From contig CAMGYJ010000006.1 in assembly GCA_946122785.1 (NCBI GenBank), positions 47,450,066-47,514,065 on the forward strand: a stretch of 64,000 nucleotides of DNA. The letters are read 5' to 3'. Shown here in pieces: positions 1 to 10,041 of the stretch (within the stretch, counting starts at the first letter, position 1; every line of letters begins with the position of its first letter). A program made the translations under genes and the position numbers. Source of the stretch: Linum tenue. Lineage: Eukaryota; Streptophyta; Magnoliopsida; Malpighiales; Linaceae. The notes under the pieces were generated by a model. That model was given only the letters and a program-made list of their open reading frames with translations, ran no database searches and was not told the origin of the DNA.

Positions 1-147
1 ACGTAGAACGATGTTACCAGATAAGGTGTGAATGTTGGTGGACGGAATCGGAGGGCGGATGATATCCAAAAGAGCAAGCCATGTCCAAATAGAAAAAGAT
101 CCCCAATGGCTGTCTTATTGAAGAGATAAGGAAACAAGCTGATGGTG

Positions 148-172
148 GTTGGGTTGCCTTCCAACAAGCGCT
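148..172 (-). other. Conserved post-gag hairpin motif of the Athila-like elements
   Basis: Read on the minus strand, this is GCGCTTGTTGGAAGGCAACC followed by CAACC. It matches 12838-12863 and the minus strand of 29723-29749. In those two copies TTGGG and CCCAA can pair around a six-base loop. Here one stem base is changed, giving TTGGA. Its function is unknown; it sits just after gag or protease in all three elements. Confidence 0.6.
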
Positions 173-458
173 TCTTTAACGACGTGAGTCGGATGGTTGC
201 TCTTCAAGTTTCAGTCCACCCAAGAACCTCATTGAAGTTGAGGTTCTCGTCGGTGATGTGGATTCACAAGTCACGAGCATTGGATGATTCAAATGATGTA
301 GATGGCTGGTGAACTTGGTGTGAATTGAGGTTACACCCATGAGACCTCTTCTTCTTTCCTTATTTATTCTTCTCTTTGCCCCTTACCATGTATGATATCA
401 TGGATTGACCACCATCACATCCACCAAGAGGTATCGATGATGATTTGGCTTTAGTTTG

Positions 459-1140
459 TCAAAGAGCTACAAATTGATCCTTATTCAAAAGCGCATCAAG
501 GTAGAAACCTGTCGTAGCACTTGTAACATGTAGAAGCTTCATCCACCACGACCTCGTCCTCATCTTGGACACCCCTTGTGTCTTCAACTTCAACCTCCCT
601 TCCTTATTCCCAAATATGTTCCTCCCCTTGAGAACAATCAAAATCTTCCTCTTCTTCAATGCTAACTTCCTCCTCTTCTCCCTCTTCTCTCACCTTCTTG
701 TCCTTTTCTGCAAGCACAAATTGGAGGTCAAGATGCTATGCAATGTCGTTGAAAGGGTTATCCTGCTCCTCCACCCTCGTGTCTTGGTTTTCAAAGCTAG
801 TCCCAGGAAATGGAAAGGTGAAAAATTCATCAATGCAACTGTATTGGGAGTGAGTTCCTCTTTCTCCAAACAGTTGTCTTTGATCGCCCTTTCAACCTCC
901 TCTTTCTCTTCCAATGATGATAGGTGATAGCTTGCACAAGCTCGTGCCATCTTCTCTTGTAATTTAACCGAGAGGAGAAAGGGGTTGGAAATCCGTATTG
1001 GATCATGTTCTTTTAAAATTATCCATGGAAAGCTCCAACTTGGACTTCTCTTAACGTAGTGGGAAATCCAAGTTCGAGATCATTCATCGGTGCCTCGAGA
1101 AAACCGCTCCACCATGAGCTCCAATTCACTCTTCTCGAAC
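459..1140 (-). pseudogene. Decayed gag-like ORF of the LTR element
   Basis: Minus-strand frames here are broken by stops and shifts but keep coding-like, charged, Glu-rich stretches. The piece at 1080-1140 reads FEKSELELMVERFSRGTDE. This resembles the ELRLLLEQFTRACER segment of the intact gag-like protein encoded at 11593-12807 in the related young element. The position, between the primer-binding site and the post-gag hairpin, also fits gag. It cannot make a full protein. Confidence 0.5.
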
Positions 1141-1233
1141 CTATAGGTATGCTTGTTCTTTTTATAAGGAAGGTTGATCATAGAACCTGGTTCCTTGGAT
1201 TCCACCATCTTGATTACCCCATGAAGCATTAGG

Positions 1234-1567
1234 GCATAGTTAGTATAATATGTACGTGAAAGTTACGTATAAAATACATACGAGTGTTTTACTTCAGCTC
1301 TAAGCTAATGTTACGTTTAATAGTACGTTAATAGTCATAAATATGTAAAACTAATTCTTTTAAAACAAATAAATATAAATAATAGTAAAATTAACCATTT
1401 AATTCATTAAATACGAATGTTACGGTTTTATACGTGTTTAATACGGGAGTCAACAAATGGACGAAAGAAATGAAATGACTTGACAATAATATAGATACAG
1501 AAGTTTAAATGGATAAAATACGTATGAGTACATATACGTGTGTTAAACGGATTATTACTAACTATGC
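1234..1567. repeat. MITE-like foldback with terminal inverted repeats
   Basis: The two ends are inverted copies: GCATAGTTAGTATAAT at the left, and GCATAGTTAGTAATAAT when the right end is read on the minus strand. The interior is AT-rich and full of TACGTA and ATACGT words. ATTAGG on the left and ATTGGG on the right could be a diverged target duplication. No coding frame is seen. The superfamily is not clear. Confidence 0.45.
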
Positions 1568-1790
1568 ATTGGGGTACCCCTATTTGGTTGGTTGTGGATA
1601 GACCCACATGTTGTAGAAACAACTGGGATCCATGATTCAACCTACAAACACAAAAACACAAAAAGAAAATCAAACACACACAAACCACTCTTCAAAATGA
1701 AGAGTGGGTGAACCAAACACAAAATGAAACACACAAAAAAAAAAACGGCTAAAGTAACTAACCCAAGCCTTTTCCTGATAACCTAGAATG

Positions 1791-1808
1791 TCCCTGACAA
1801 CGGCGCCA
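1791..1808 (-). other. Primer-binding site, tRNA-Asp type
   Basis: The minus strand reads TGGCGCCGTTGTCAGGGA, one base away from TGGCGCCGTTGCCGGGGA-type Asp sites such as the intact copy at 11463-11480, plus a further change near its end. It lies six bases inside the LTR edge. tRNA-Asp priming is typical of the Athila lineage of plant Ty3/Gypsy elements. Confidence 0.75.
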
Positions 1809-1814
1809 AAAACT

Positions 1815-3126
1815 TAACTCGCTCTAAGTACAACTTCCCAATTGAAGGCCAAGTCAACGATCGGGTGTAGTAGAGGGTAAGCAAGTAATAAAATTATCGA
1901 ACCATGGGTCTCTAGATGTACCTTACTTCAGCTTAAGGTTTCGTTATCTAGCCAACCTAAAATAGTGATTAAGTTAACTAACTTAACTACAATACCCTAG
2001 CTAATTACATGGTTGGGAGCTCTCTTAGCTCAAATCCCCTAGTTGTATCATTTGAACCTGATGTTGCGTACCATCCTAACCCTATCGATTCAATTCATCT
2101 ACCAATAGGAGATAGACTCCCTCGGGATTAACCTGGAACGACGTATCAATGAATGTGTAATGCTCTATTCAACCTAGGGATTCATTTACCGCCAAGAAAT
2201 CAACCAAATCCACTCCCTCGGGGATTACCAGGACGACATAGAATGAGGAGTGGCCCTAAGACGCCAATAATGGGATCTCACGGGATTTTCTCCCTCCTAG
2301 GTCAAAAGCTCAATTGACATGATATGGAATCCAAACTCATGCAATCCATGAAAACCATCCATCAACTAAACAAAATGATCAATCAAACATAGATTTTGTC
2401 ACATATATCAACATCAAACCAAAATATAGACTCTAGGGTTCATGAATCTAAGAGAAGAGGTCTAATTCATAGACAGAAGAGAGAGATTACAAAATAGCCC
2501 AAGATCTTCATTTTCTTCATCTTCTAGTCTTGAATACTTGACTCCAAGATCAACCCAATCCTCCAATTAATCTCTAAAATCACTTAGGATCACTCTCTTT
2601 CTCTCTCTAGAAATGCCCCTTTGGGTGCTTTGGGCCGAAACACTAAAGAAGAACCAAACTCCTCTCTTTCTCCCATCCGTTGCCTTTTTATATGCTCGAC
2701 ATTGCTTCACGGGCGTGATATCAGCAAGCAAAGGGTAATCTCTGTTGAAAATGCACCACTTTGGGTTAACTTCACGGTCTCGGGGTGATTTTCACGCCCT
2801 TAGACTGTGCAAACCGTGATGTTTGCACAGCCTGAAAGATGCACAATGGCTGCGGGAATTTGCACATTTCAGTGTCTGGGGGAGATTTCACCGCCCCATG
2901 GCATGATATTTGCCTCCTACCCTTGAACCTTGCACATACTCCACTTTTTTGGGTTGTTTTGACCATCAAATGGCCCGAAACTTGTCCTCGACCTTCTCAC
3001 AAGTACTAGAACCTGAAATGTGACAAAAGAAGCACAAACTACGGAAAATAGGTCGAGGAAGGACGATAACCAAGTCTAACAATCAAGATATGAGGGTGTA
3101 AAACATGTGTAATTATGCCCGAACCA
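1815..3126 (-). repeat. 5' LTR of the partial Athila-like element
   Basis: The LTR is about 1.31 kb. Its inner edge reads TAACTCGC where related LTRs have TGACTCG, and its outer edge ends GAACCA where others end GAATCA. It contains the family's hairpin words, for example TCACGGGCGTGATATC near 2707. The segment around 2430-2450 is homologous to the ACCCTAG region of the other LTRs. Confidence 0.7.
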
Positions 3127-4630
3127 ATAATTAGGAGGCTTATACAAACACAACTAATGCTAAGAACAATCTTTAAGGGTTACAGTTTCCTTATTGCTAG
3201 GACTAGCTCAAAGCCATAAACGAATTGAATTAGAATAGAGAAAATTTTGGATTCAACTACATAAATAAGAATCGATCAAGGGTTGGCACTAACAATTAAA
3301 ACTAATCGAGCCATGTACTCAAAGAAAAATATGAAAGTAGAATCATCGCTTCCTTCGACGAATTTCCGTCGCAAGTCGCAACATAATAGGGCATGGGAAT
3401 AACAAAATATGTAATGGATAAGGGTGTAAAAGTACATCTTGGATTTAAATCCATGATGAAATCCCGCTTAAATAGCTAAAACTTCCAAATCCGTGGGGTC
3501 CACGGATTTGGCTCCAATGTCCGTTAGCCTCATGGATTTCATCTTCCTAATTCTCTAAGAGAAACGATGGATTTTTGTTCAAGTCCATGATGGATGGATT
3601 TTCATGAACAAATCCGTCATTAAAATCCTCAAGCAAACGACCCGTTAAATATCCAACTCACACAATCTATTTAAATCCAATCCATTTGAGCCAAATTTAA
3701 TTGGATTGGCAAATTATACTTTACTATCTGTACTTTTGATAATATATTAAAAAATTTCATTATAATATATTATACAAAGCTAATAGCCTAATAACAATCG
3801 TTAAATTAAACTAACGTGAGAAAACACTAACTTTATCTTAATTAAAAGGGCTAATTCCACTAGGAAACCCAAACTATCTTAAAAGTGTTATTTGTATCCT
3901 AAACTATTTAATATGACAAATCTGGCACAAACCATATAAATACCGACTAGATTTTCTGTTAAATACTAACAATGAACACCGGTCAATATTAACAAAAAAA
4001 AAATAATTCGTGCTAGATTTGTCATATTAAAACTAACTCGTAAAAACAAACCCTCTGTACCTAGTACCTACACTGATGCAGACCGATATATATCCCCCCA
4101 TCACCTCAAATATACCTGATGCTACTGTGAAGTGCCTTGCCACCAATATCACCTTCTTCTGAGACCCTGATGCCCTAGTAGTTGCTTCGCTGATGGATCG
4201 TAAACCATCGCCAAGTATGTTTACAGAGCCTAGCCTCTCTGTTGGAGCTGCCACAAGCCCTTCAAATTAGATCAAGAGCTAGCATGTGCATGTCATCCCC
4301 ACCAAACTAATACATACTTTGTGAAGTCGTGTACTATTTCAGGTCGATAAAGACATAAAAACACACAGATTAGGCTGAGATATTGGGGTAAATGAAAATA
4401 ACCAACTCCGAAATCGTACAACAGGAAATACTAGAGGCGACCTTATGCTCCGATTCCAACCCAATCAATCAACTCCCTGCTGTGACCCTAACCGGCGATG
4501 AAATTTGGGCAGAATCAACAAGCTGGTGCCAGAGACTTGAGAGGCCAGACACACACATGTGTTTACGATTGGAGACTCGAGAGAGTGAAAGGCGGCTACA
4601 TCGACTCACAGACGACGTGGGCTGAAGGCA
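3127..4630. other. Intergenic sequence, no gene recognised
   Basis: This is AT-rich sequence between the LTR element and the large MULE. Around 3480-3620 there are repeated words related to AAATCCATGATGGATTT, possibly a decayed small transposon. A 73-codon minus frame at 4033-4254 has no recognisable domain and looks fortuitous. The segment near 4480-4639 is the target into which the MULE inserted; it continues at 16818. Confidence 0.5.
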
Positions 4631-4639
4631 AATTGGTAG

Positions 4640-4696
4640 GGGCTTGCTATTTGCCGCCAAACAAATTGCTATTTGCCGCCAACTAAAAAAAAAAAA
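4640..4696 (+). repeat. Left terminal inverted repeat of the MULE
   Basis: Two tandem copies of GCTATTTGCCGCCAA (starting at 4646 and 4668) are followed by a run of A. The same arrangement appears inverted at 16750-16808. The outermost six bases are poorly matched between the ends, so the exact terminus rests on the target duplication. Confidence 0.8.
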
Positions 4697-4911
4697 GAAG
4701 TATATATGTACATCTTTGGTTAAAAAGTTTCACAATCTACAACATATTCAACTTTCAGAAAACGTATTGAATCAGTCAATCAAAAAAAATCGACGCTCGC
4801 CGGAAAAGTCGCCGGAAAACCATCGGGAAAGCCCATCCTCGACGTAAACTGCGGACACGCATCCATGAATCATCACTAAGCAGGTGCGTCAATTTTTTTG
4901 TAGTTTCGAAC

Positions 4912-5164
4912 AATTTTTCCGACGATTTGCAACGAACAGAGGGTGGGCCGAAAATTTCCGGCGGTCGGAACCTGGCCGGGCCGAAAGTTTTCGGCGGCCG
5001 GAACCTGGCCGGGCCGACGGAAATGGGTGGCCGGAGCCAGGCGGAGCCGAAAAATATTTTTGGCCCGGCGAGGCTCCGGCCACCGTTTTCCTTCGGCCCG
5101 GCCAGGTTCCGGCCGCCGTAAATTTTCGGCACACCCTGTTCGTTGCAAATCGTCGGAAAAATTC
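4912..5164. repeat. GC-rich foldback near the left MULE end
   Basis: The segment is a near-continuous inverted repeat of about 250 bp centred near 5055. TTTTTCCGACGATTTGCAAC on the left pairs with GTTGCAAATCGTCGGAAAAA on the right, and GGCCGGAACCTGGCCGGGCC pairs with its inverted form. Several frames stay open across it on both strands only because stop codons are rare in this GC-rich sequence. It lies just upstream of the transposase gene and may contain part of its promoter. Confidence 0.8.
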
Positions 5165-5167
5165 CAT

Positions 5168-5247
5168 TTTAGGAGTTGAATTTAGCGTTTAGGAGTTGAA
5201 TTTAGAGTTTAGGAGTTGAATTTAGCGGCTAAGAGTTGAAATTAGCG
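5168..5247 (+). repeat. 20-bp tandem repeat, four copies
   Basis: Four units of TTTAGGAGTTGAATTTAGCG run head to tail. The first three are nearly identical and the fourth has about four changes. The array sits between the foldback and the transposase start. Confidence 0.85.
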
Positions 5248-5295
5248 TTTAGGTTCACAAGAATATTGATGTGTTATATTGTAATTGTAGGAAAA

Positions 5296-7939
5296 ATGTC
5301 AGAGTGGTTCCCGGCCGATCATGATTACACAGCAGAATTTGAGAATGGGATCCATTATGCAAGTGTGGAGTTAGCTGAGTTAGCTGCAAAAGCAATCGCT
5401 CAGGAGTGCGGGTTCTTTATTGTTAGAGGAGCATGGAAACCGAATACTGCTGGACTACATCCTGTTACTGCCCTCTGTATGTATTGCGACAGAAGCAGTA
5501 GGGTCGTTAAGTCTTATAAACCAGACCCTACGAAGGAGACGCGTGGGAATATTAGTTCGAAGGGTACTGGTTGCCAGTTTCAGATATGTATTAAGGAAGT
5601 ATGGCAAAAGGATGGTCCAAACACATGGGTCCTAGTGGGAGTGACAAGTCGTGAAACCGGAGCTAATAGAGGGTTTCACAACCATGAAAAGGTGTTGTAT
5701 CCAGAACATCACCGACACAACAAACAGTTTAGTGAGGCTGAAAAAAGAGAGGTTAAGATTAATGAGGAAGGCGGGGGTGAGACCAAATCAGCAGAAGACG
5801 ACACTCAATACTGAAGGGGGTGTGAGTCATGATATCAAACAGATGTACAACATAAATTACAAGAACAGATTGGATGAGATGGGTGAAATGGATGCGATAC
5901 AGTTTGCGCTTCATGGAGCTGAACAACGTGGGTACCATATCTGTTTGCAAAAGGACTCTAATAATGTGCTCACTAATCTGTTTTTTGCGCACCCGACGTC
6001 CATTGAGATGTTGCATGCATGGCCGTACATCATCATCATTGACTCGACCTACAAGACGAATAGGTATGGGTGGCCATGGGTTGAGATTATTGGGGTTACT
6101 CCAGTCAAGAAGAATTTCAACATTGCATGTGCAATTATTAAGCAGGAAACAAAGGAAACATATGAGTGGGTGCTGCGATGTATTAAAGGGTTGCTCGGTG
6201 ATACGGTTCCGAATGTCATTGTGACAGACAAAGAAGGTGGTCTGCTTGCTTCTATGCCCCTGGTCTTCCCTCTCCCACATACTGTCCACCTACTATGTTT
6301 ATGGCACGTCAACAACTGTGTGAAGCAAAAGTTTGAGCAATTACTGGGTGGAATTTCAAAAAGAGAGGTAGCAGAAGCGGTATGGAAGAAATATTTCGAC
6401 AAAGCTGCATGGAGTTGGACTCAGGAGGGTTTTCTTCAAAAGATTAATCAGTTTGAGAGGGTCTGGACACAGAAGAACATAAAAATGGTTGACTACGTGC
6501 GAGGTGAGTGGTTGCCTTGTCAGACAATGTGGGCAAAGTGCTACAGGAACCATGTGTTTCATCTTGGTAACACGAGCTCGAATAGAGTTGAGTCATCTCA
6601 CTCTTCATTCAAGAGTTTCCTTGTGTCTGGTAGAGGAGCGATTGACACTTGTTTTGCGAAGAACCACAACTACATGGAACATCAGTTTCTAGAAGTGGTG
6701 AATGAGCTGCACAAGTCACTTAACCGCAATCTGAGTAGGGCAATTGAGCCTCCGTGCACGTTTTTGAGGAGGGTCGTTAGTTGTGAGGCAATCAAACTGA
6801 TGTTAGATGGGGCGGCGGAGTTGAAGGACCGTTGTGCGTGTCATTTTCAGATGACACATGGGCTCAAGTGTGCTTGCCAGGTTGTTCAAGCTAAGGAAGA
6901 AGGACGTCAATTCTATGCTCAAGAGTTGCATGTATTTTGGCGGACTTTGGATTATAAAAACCCCCCACGTCAACAACAAGTCAATGATGAAATTGAGCTT
7001 CAACGAGAACACTTTAGGCGTCTTACTGTTGAGGTGGAAGAAAGAGGTCCTGAAGCAGTGAGACAAGCAAGAGATGCCCTATTCTATGGGCTTCACCAAG
7101 CAGAGGACAATGTGAGGGAACCGGAAGTGAATGAGAATCCGAGAGGACGGCCTCGAACAAGCACCAGTCGCATTCGTTCATATTATGAGCGGTCTCGTTC
7201 GAGGAGTACTGGGCCTGGTTCGAGTGGAGGCAGGGGGCGATCGAGTGGAGGCAGATCCCGATCGAGTGGAGGCAGATCCCGATTGAGTGGAGGTGAATCC
7301 GACGAGCATGATACAGGTGAGTAATTGGTTAAATATTGTAGTCCATCTAGTAGTAATTGGTTTATGTTTGTAAATTTTGTCCAAGTAATTTTGACTGTTT
7401 GGTATATTTTTTTAGATTACTCATCCCAGAGCCCCCCAGGGCAATATTCTTACCCTTACATCGATGAGCTTTTTCCAGAGTTTGTTCGACCTTTGTTGGT
7501 AGGCGATTTCAACCCTAGTCCAGACGGCCATTGTGGTTTTAGGGCACTTTCTCATTGTATTTATGGGGATGATAGTCACTATCTGCTCATGAGATCGACG
7601 ATTGTCCAAGAAATCCAACAACATTTATGGAAGTACGAGAACTTGTATAATGGTGGTCCACTAGCTCACATTGACCGCATCAATTGGCTCGAGGCGGGTT
7701 CCGCACCAATGGGGCGATGGATGGATTCTGAGGACTTTTTCGTGTTTGCCACCATCTACAACATCGCAGTCATGGTCTTCACATACCAGGTGTTTGATGT
7801 CAATAATGCAAACCGTCCACTACCCAACCGCTACGATGATTCCTATATTGTATTGCCTATTGATGCGGACCCAGGTACTTTGCCACCAACCATGTTCTTA
7901 TCACTGCACTATGTGAACAACCACTACATTCGATTGTAA
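5296..7939 (+). CDS. MULE transposase fused to an OTU cysteine-protease domain (one intron, one frameshift)
   Basis: The first ATG of the reading frame is at 5296. The start of the protein is a FAR1-type zinc-finger domain ending in a conserved HNHE. The transposase core follows, with a first Asp in IIIDSTYKTN, a second in VIVTDKEGG, a C-x2-H in CLWHV and a Glu in NRVESSHSSFK, so the DDE set is present. A SWIM-like finger (CACHFQMTHGLKCACQ) and an Arg/Ser-rich linker with SSGGRSR repeats come next. A 99-base intron (7317-7415) then joins in phase to an OTU domain with DGHCGFRALSHCIYGDD (catalytic Asp and Cys) and a late His in VNNHY. Reading passes from one frame to another near 5755-5765, so a one-base change breaks the first 150-odd codons from the rest. 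After the stop at 7937, homologous tail sequence (PIPPLHPL, later Arg/Gly-rich) continues in frame to 8134 with one more stop at 7982. OTU-bearing MULEs are known in plants. The protein would act in the nucleus on element ends. Confidence 0.8.
7317..7415 (+). other. Intron linking the transposase and OTU exons
   Basis: The donor is CAG|GTGAGTAA and the acceptor is TTTTTTTAG|ATTAC. The upstream exon ends with one base of a codon and the downstream exon supplies the other two, so splicing keeps one frame across the join. Without splicing the transposase would stop at 7322. The 99-base length is typical of plant introns. Confidence 0.75.
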
Positions 7940-8249
7940 TTCAACCAGGATCAGTTTCCCATACCCCCTTTGCATCCACTTTAGCATGGGCTAGCAAGTC
8001 CTAATGTGGCGGGATGGGAAGCTATTCTCGAGGTTGGACAAAATTTGTTTGCGAGTCTTGGTGGTCGGCAGCGAGCTAGGCAGAGAGACCCCCGAAGAGC
8101 TAGGGGAAGGGGTAGGGGTAGGAGCAATGCATAGTGTTGCGATGCTCTATTTATATGTTGTTGTTTTTCTAGTTGTATTTTAAATGGCTCTAGTGTCATT
8201 ATGAACTTATGGATTTCATTATCTACCCTCGATGTTTTAATCATGAGTG

Positions 8250-8425
8250 TGCAAACATCCGATCCAAACATAAGTAGTCAAACATCCGATCTAAACATAA
8301 ACATGGAAACATGCAGTCTAAACATAAACATCTGATCCAAACATAAATAAGTAGTCAAACATCCGATCTAAACATAAATATGCAAACATGCAGTCTAAAC
8401 ATAAACATCCGATCTAAACATCAAA
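8250..8425 (+). repeat. Minisatellite of AACATCCGATCTAAACATAA-type units
   Basis: About eight imperfect units of 18-30 bases, each built on AACATCCGATC and AAACATAA, separate the convergent 3' ends of the transposase-OTU gene and the plant-mobile-domain gene. Confidence 0.7.
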
Positions 8426-8436
8426 ACAACTAAAAA

Positions 8437-10034
8437 TCAGGGAGCGGGGAGTCCCTGGGAGACCCAGTACTCAGTCCACACATCCTGCACTCCGTGCAGT
8501 GCCCTGTAGGCTCGTCGAGAATGCTCAAGAAACTCCTCCTCGGTCCCTGCTGCTGCTCGAACTGCAGGTGCAAACGTGTACAAAAGGTCTCGAGCACGCT
8601 GCACAAAAAAAAAAAAACAATAACAATTGTTAGTTTCACGCTAAGTATATTTATAATAGAGTAACGGTCTAGTGGTCAAATCTTACCGCTGCGGAGTCAA
8701 CTAGTCGATCTGCATCTCCATCATCCTGTAGGACTCTACAATGAGAGTGCGCCACGAACCAGTCAAGATAGTCGACCGTAGTCTCATATGGATACCTCCT
8801 CCAGGGCTGAGAGTACATGTCTATATGAACCATGTGGGATAGCAGAGCATCCCATGCAGCATCAAAACTCTCAGGAATCCGAATGACATATCCACCAGGT
8901 GCCTCTGGTCGGTCTGCTCGCTGAGGACGCGAAGGGGGAGGCGGTACCATCTGTCGGTATCCAAACTGTCGGAGGCAACGGGCTGGATCATAGAACTCGC
9001 CTATATCAGCGAACCGAATCACTCCAGTGTACAAAGAGCGACGCACTGCCTGATGAGGCCTCTGATGGAAAGGTGTCCAACACACATCAGAAGGGGTCAA
9101 GCTGTCAAGAGCTCGACGGTAGAACGCCAACCTCACACTGGGATCAGCCACAGAACCAGTCGCCGGCTGCCCAATCCATCGTGAAGCCCAAGCCTCATCA
9201 GGTCCAACGACAGGTGGCTCAAAGTGAGATGGCCTGAAACCCGGAAAGTACTCGTAGATCCAACACTGCAGAAGTGTGAGACAACCAGCCACCCCCTGGC
9301 ACCAGCACGAGACGCCTGACCAAGGCATCTGTACAACCAAGCAAGTGTACCGGACGCCCAAATGTACTGATCTATCTCCTCCAACTCGTCCAAAAATAGG
9401 TTCACCACCGGCCGAACCCTGTCTCTACTCTTGTCCACAAACAAAGTGGACCCCAACATCAACAACAAGTACGACTGCGCCTCTGTCACATGTGTCCCGT
9501 TCACCTGCAAGTATCTGGACGCCATCTCCGCAAGAAAACCACCCTTCTCGTACCACTTACCCTTACTACCAAATCCAGGGGCCTCCGAACGACCACTCAA
9601 CTGCTCCGAGTTCATCCCAAGAAGCGCACACAAACCCACCTCCGGATGGTCAAGCTGCGCAGAAGTCCTACTCATCAGTCGTCCCTCAACAGGAATCTGC
9701 AGTAAGTACTAAACATCGTGGAGGAGGATCATCATCTCTCCAAAAGGCAAGTGGAAGGTGTTCGTGTCTGGCTGCCACCTCTCCACAAAATCTGAGATCA
9801 AAGCCTCGTCAATCGCTATCCTGCGGAACATAGAGTAGATCAGGTGCTGGAGACCTGACTGCTGAACCAGATCCTCCGCCTCAACATGAGTAAACACGTA
9901 GCTCCCAAGATAATCAACCGCCCCTGTACGGGTGTAGGAAGCGTAGGAAGCGTGGCCACGGAAGCTCCTAATGAGGCTAGGATCCGTAGGTCCACCAGGA
10001 CACTCACCAACAAGCTCCCACGGTGGAGGACCAC
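8437..10034 (-). pseudogene. Plant mobile domain (PMD) gene, broken
   Basis: The minus strand encodes a plant mobile domain, the family found in MAIN/MAIL proteins and many transposons. Conserved pieces in order are PTDPSLIRSFRGHA (about 9995), FVERWQPDTNTFHLPFGEM (about 9755), LGSTLFVDKSRDRV (about 9440), LEEIDQYIWASGTLAWLYR (about 9375) and LLQCWIYEYFPGFRP (about 9250). Near 9120-9150 and 8760-8800 are the usual WTPF and PWRRYPY segments. An 88-base intron (8599-8686, donor GTAAG, acceptor TGCAG) precedes a final 53-codon exon with a stop at 8437-8439. Two lesions are clear: an in-frame TAG at 9709-9711 and a one-base shift at the C-run 9292-9296. The start is cut off by the LTR retrotransposon at 10042. 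It is convergent with the transposase-OTU gene inside the same MULE. The role of PMD proteins in transposons is not established. Confidence 0.8.
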
Positions 10035-10041
10035 TCGAACA

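Larger units (their letters stand above)
1..3126 (-). mobile_element. Non-autonomous Athila-like LTR retrotransposon, partial (left part outside window)
   Basis: The element lies on the minus strand. Its 5' LTR is at 1815-3126, its primer-binding site at 1791-1808, and its internal region continues past the left edge. The internal part holds a decayed gag-like frame and the hairpin motif found after gag in the related elements of this window (minus strand of 148-172). No reverse transcriptase or integrase is visible in the part shown. The other LTR is not in the window, so a target duplication cannot be checked. Confidence 0.75.

Noticed and set aside
4033..4254. A 73-codon minus-strand frame
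   Set aside because: No recognisable domain, no neighbouring exons and no splice context; it may be chance or an old gene fragment.
4776..5192. Several overlapping open frames on both strands near 4.8-5.2 kb
   Set aside because: They coincide exactly with a GC-rich inverted repeat and encode the same Arg/Pro/Gly pattern in several frames on both strands, so they are by-products of the repeat.
5651..5760. The upstream extension of the second transposase frame as a separate protein start
   Set aside because: Its first 35 or so codons have no homology, while the other frame over the same bases encodes the conserved HNHE and EAEKREVK segments.
8899..9833. Plus-strand frames opposite the PMD gene
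   Set aside because: The minus strand shows clear PMD homology across the same bases; the plus frames are antisense shadows.
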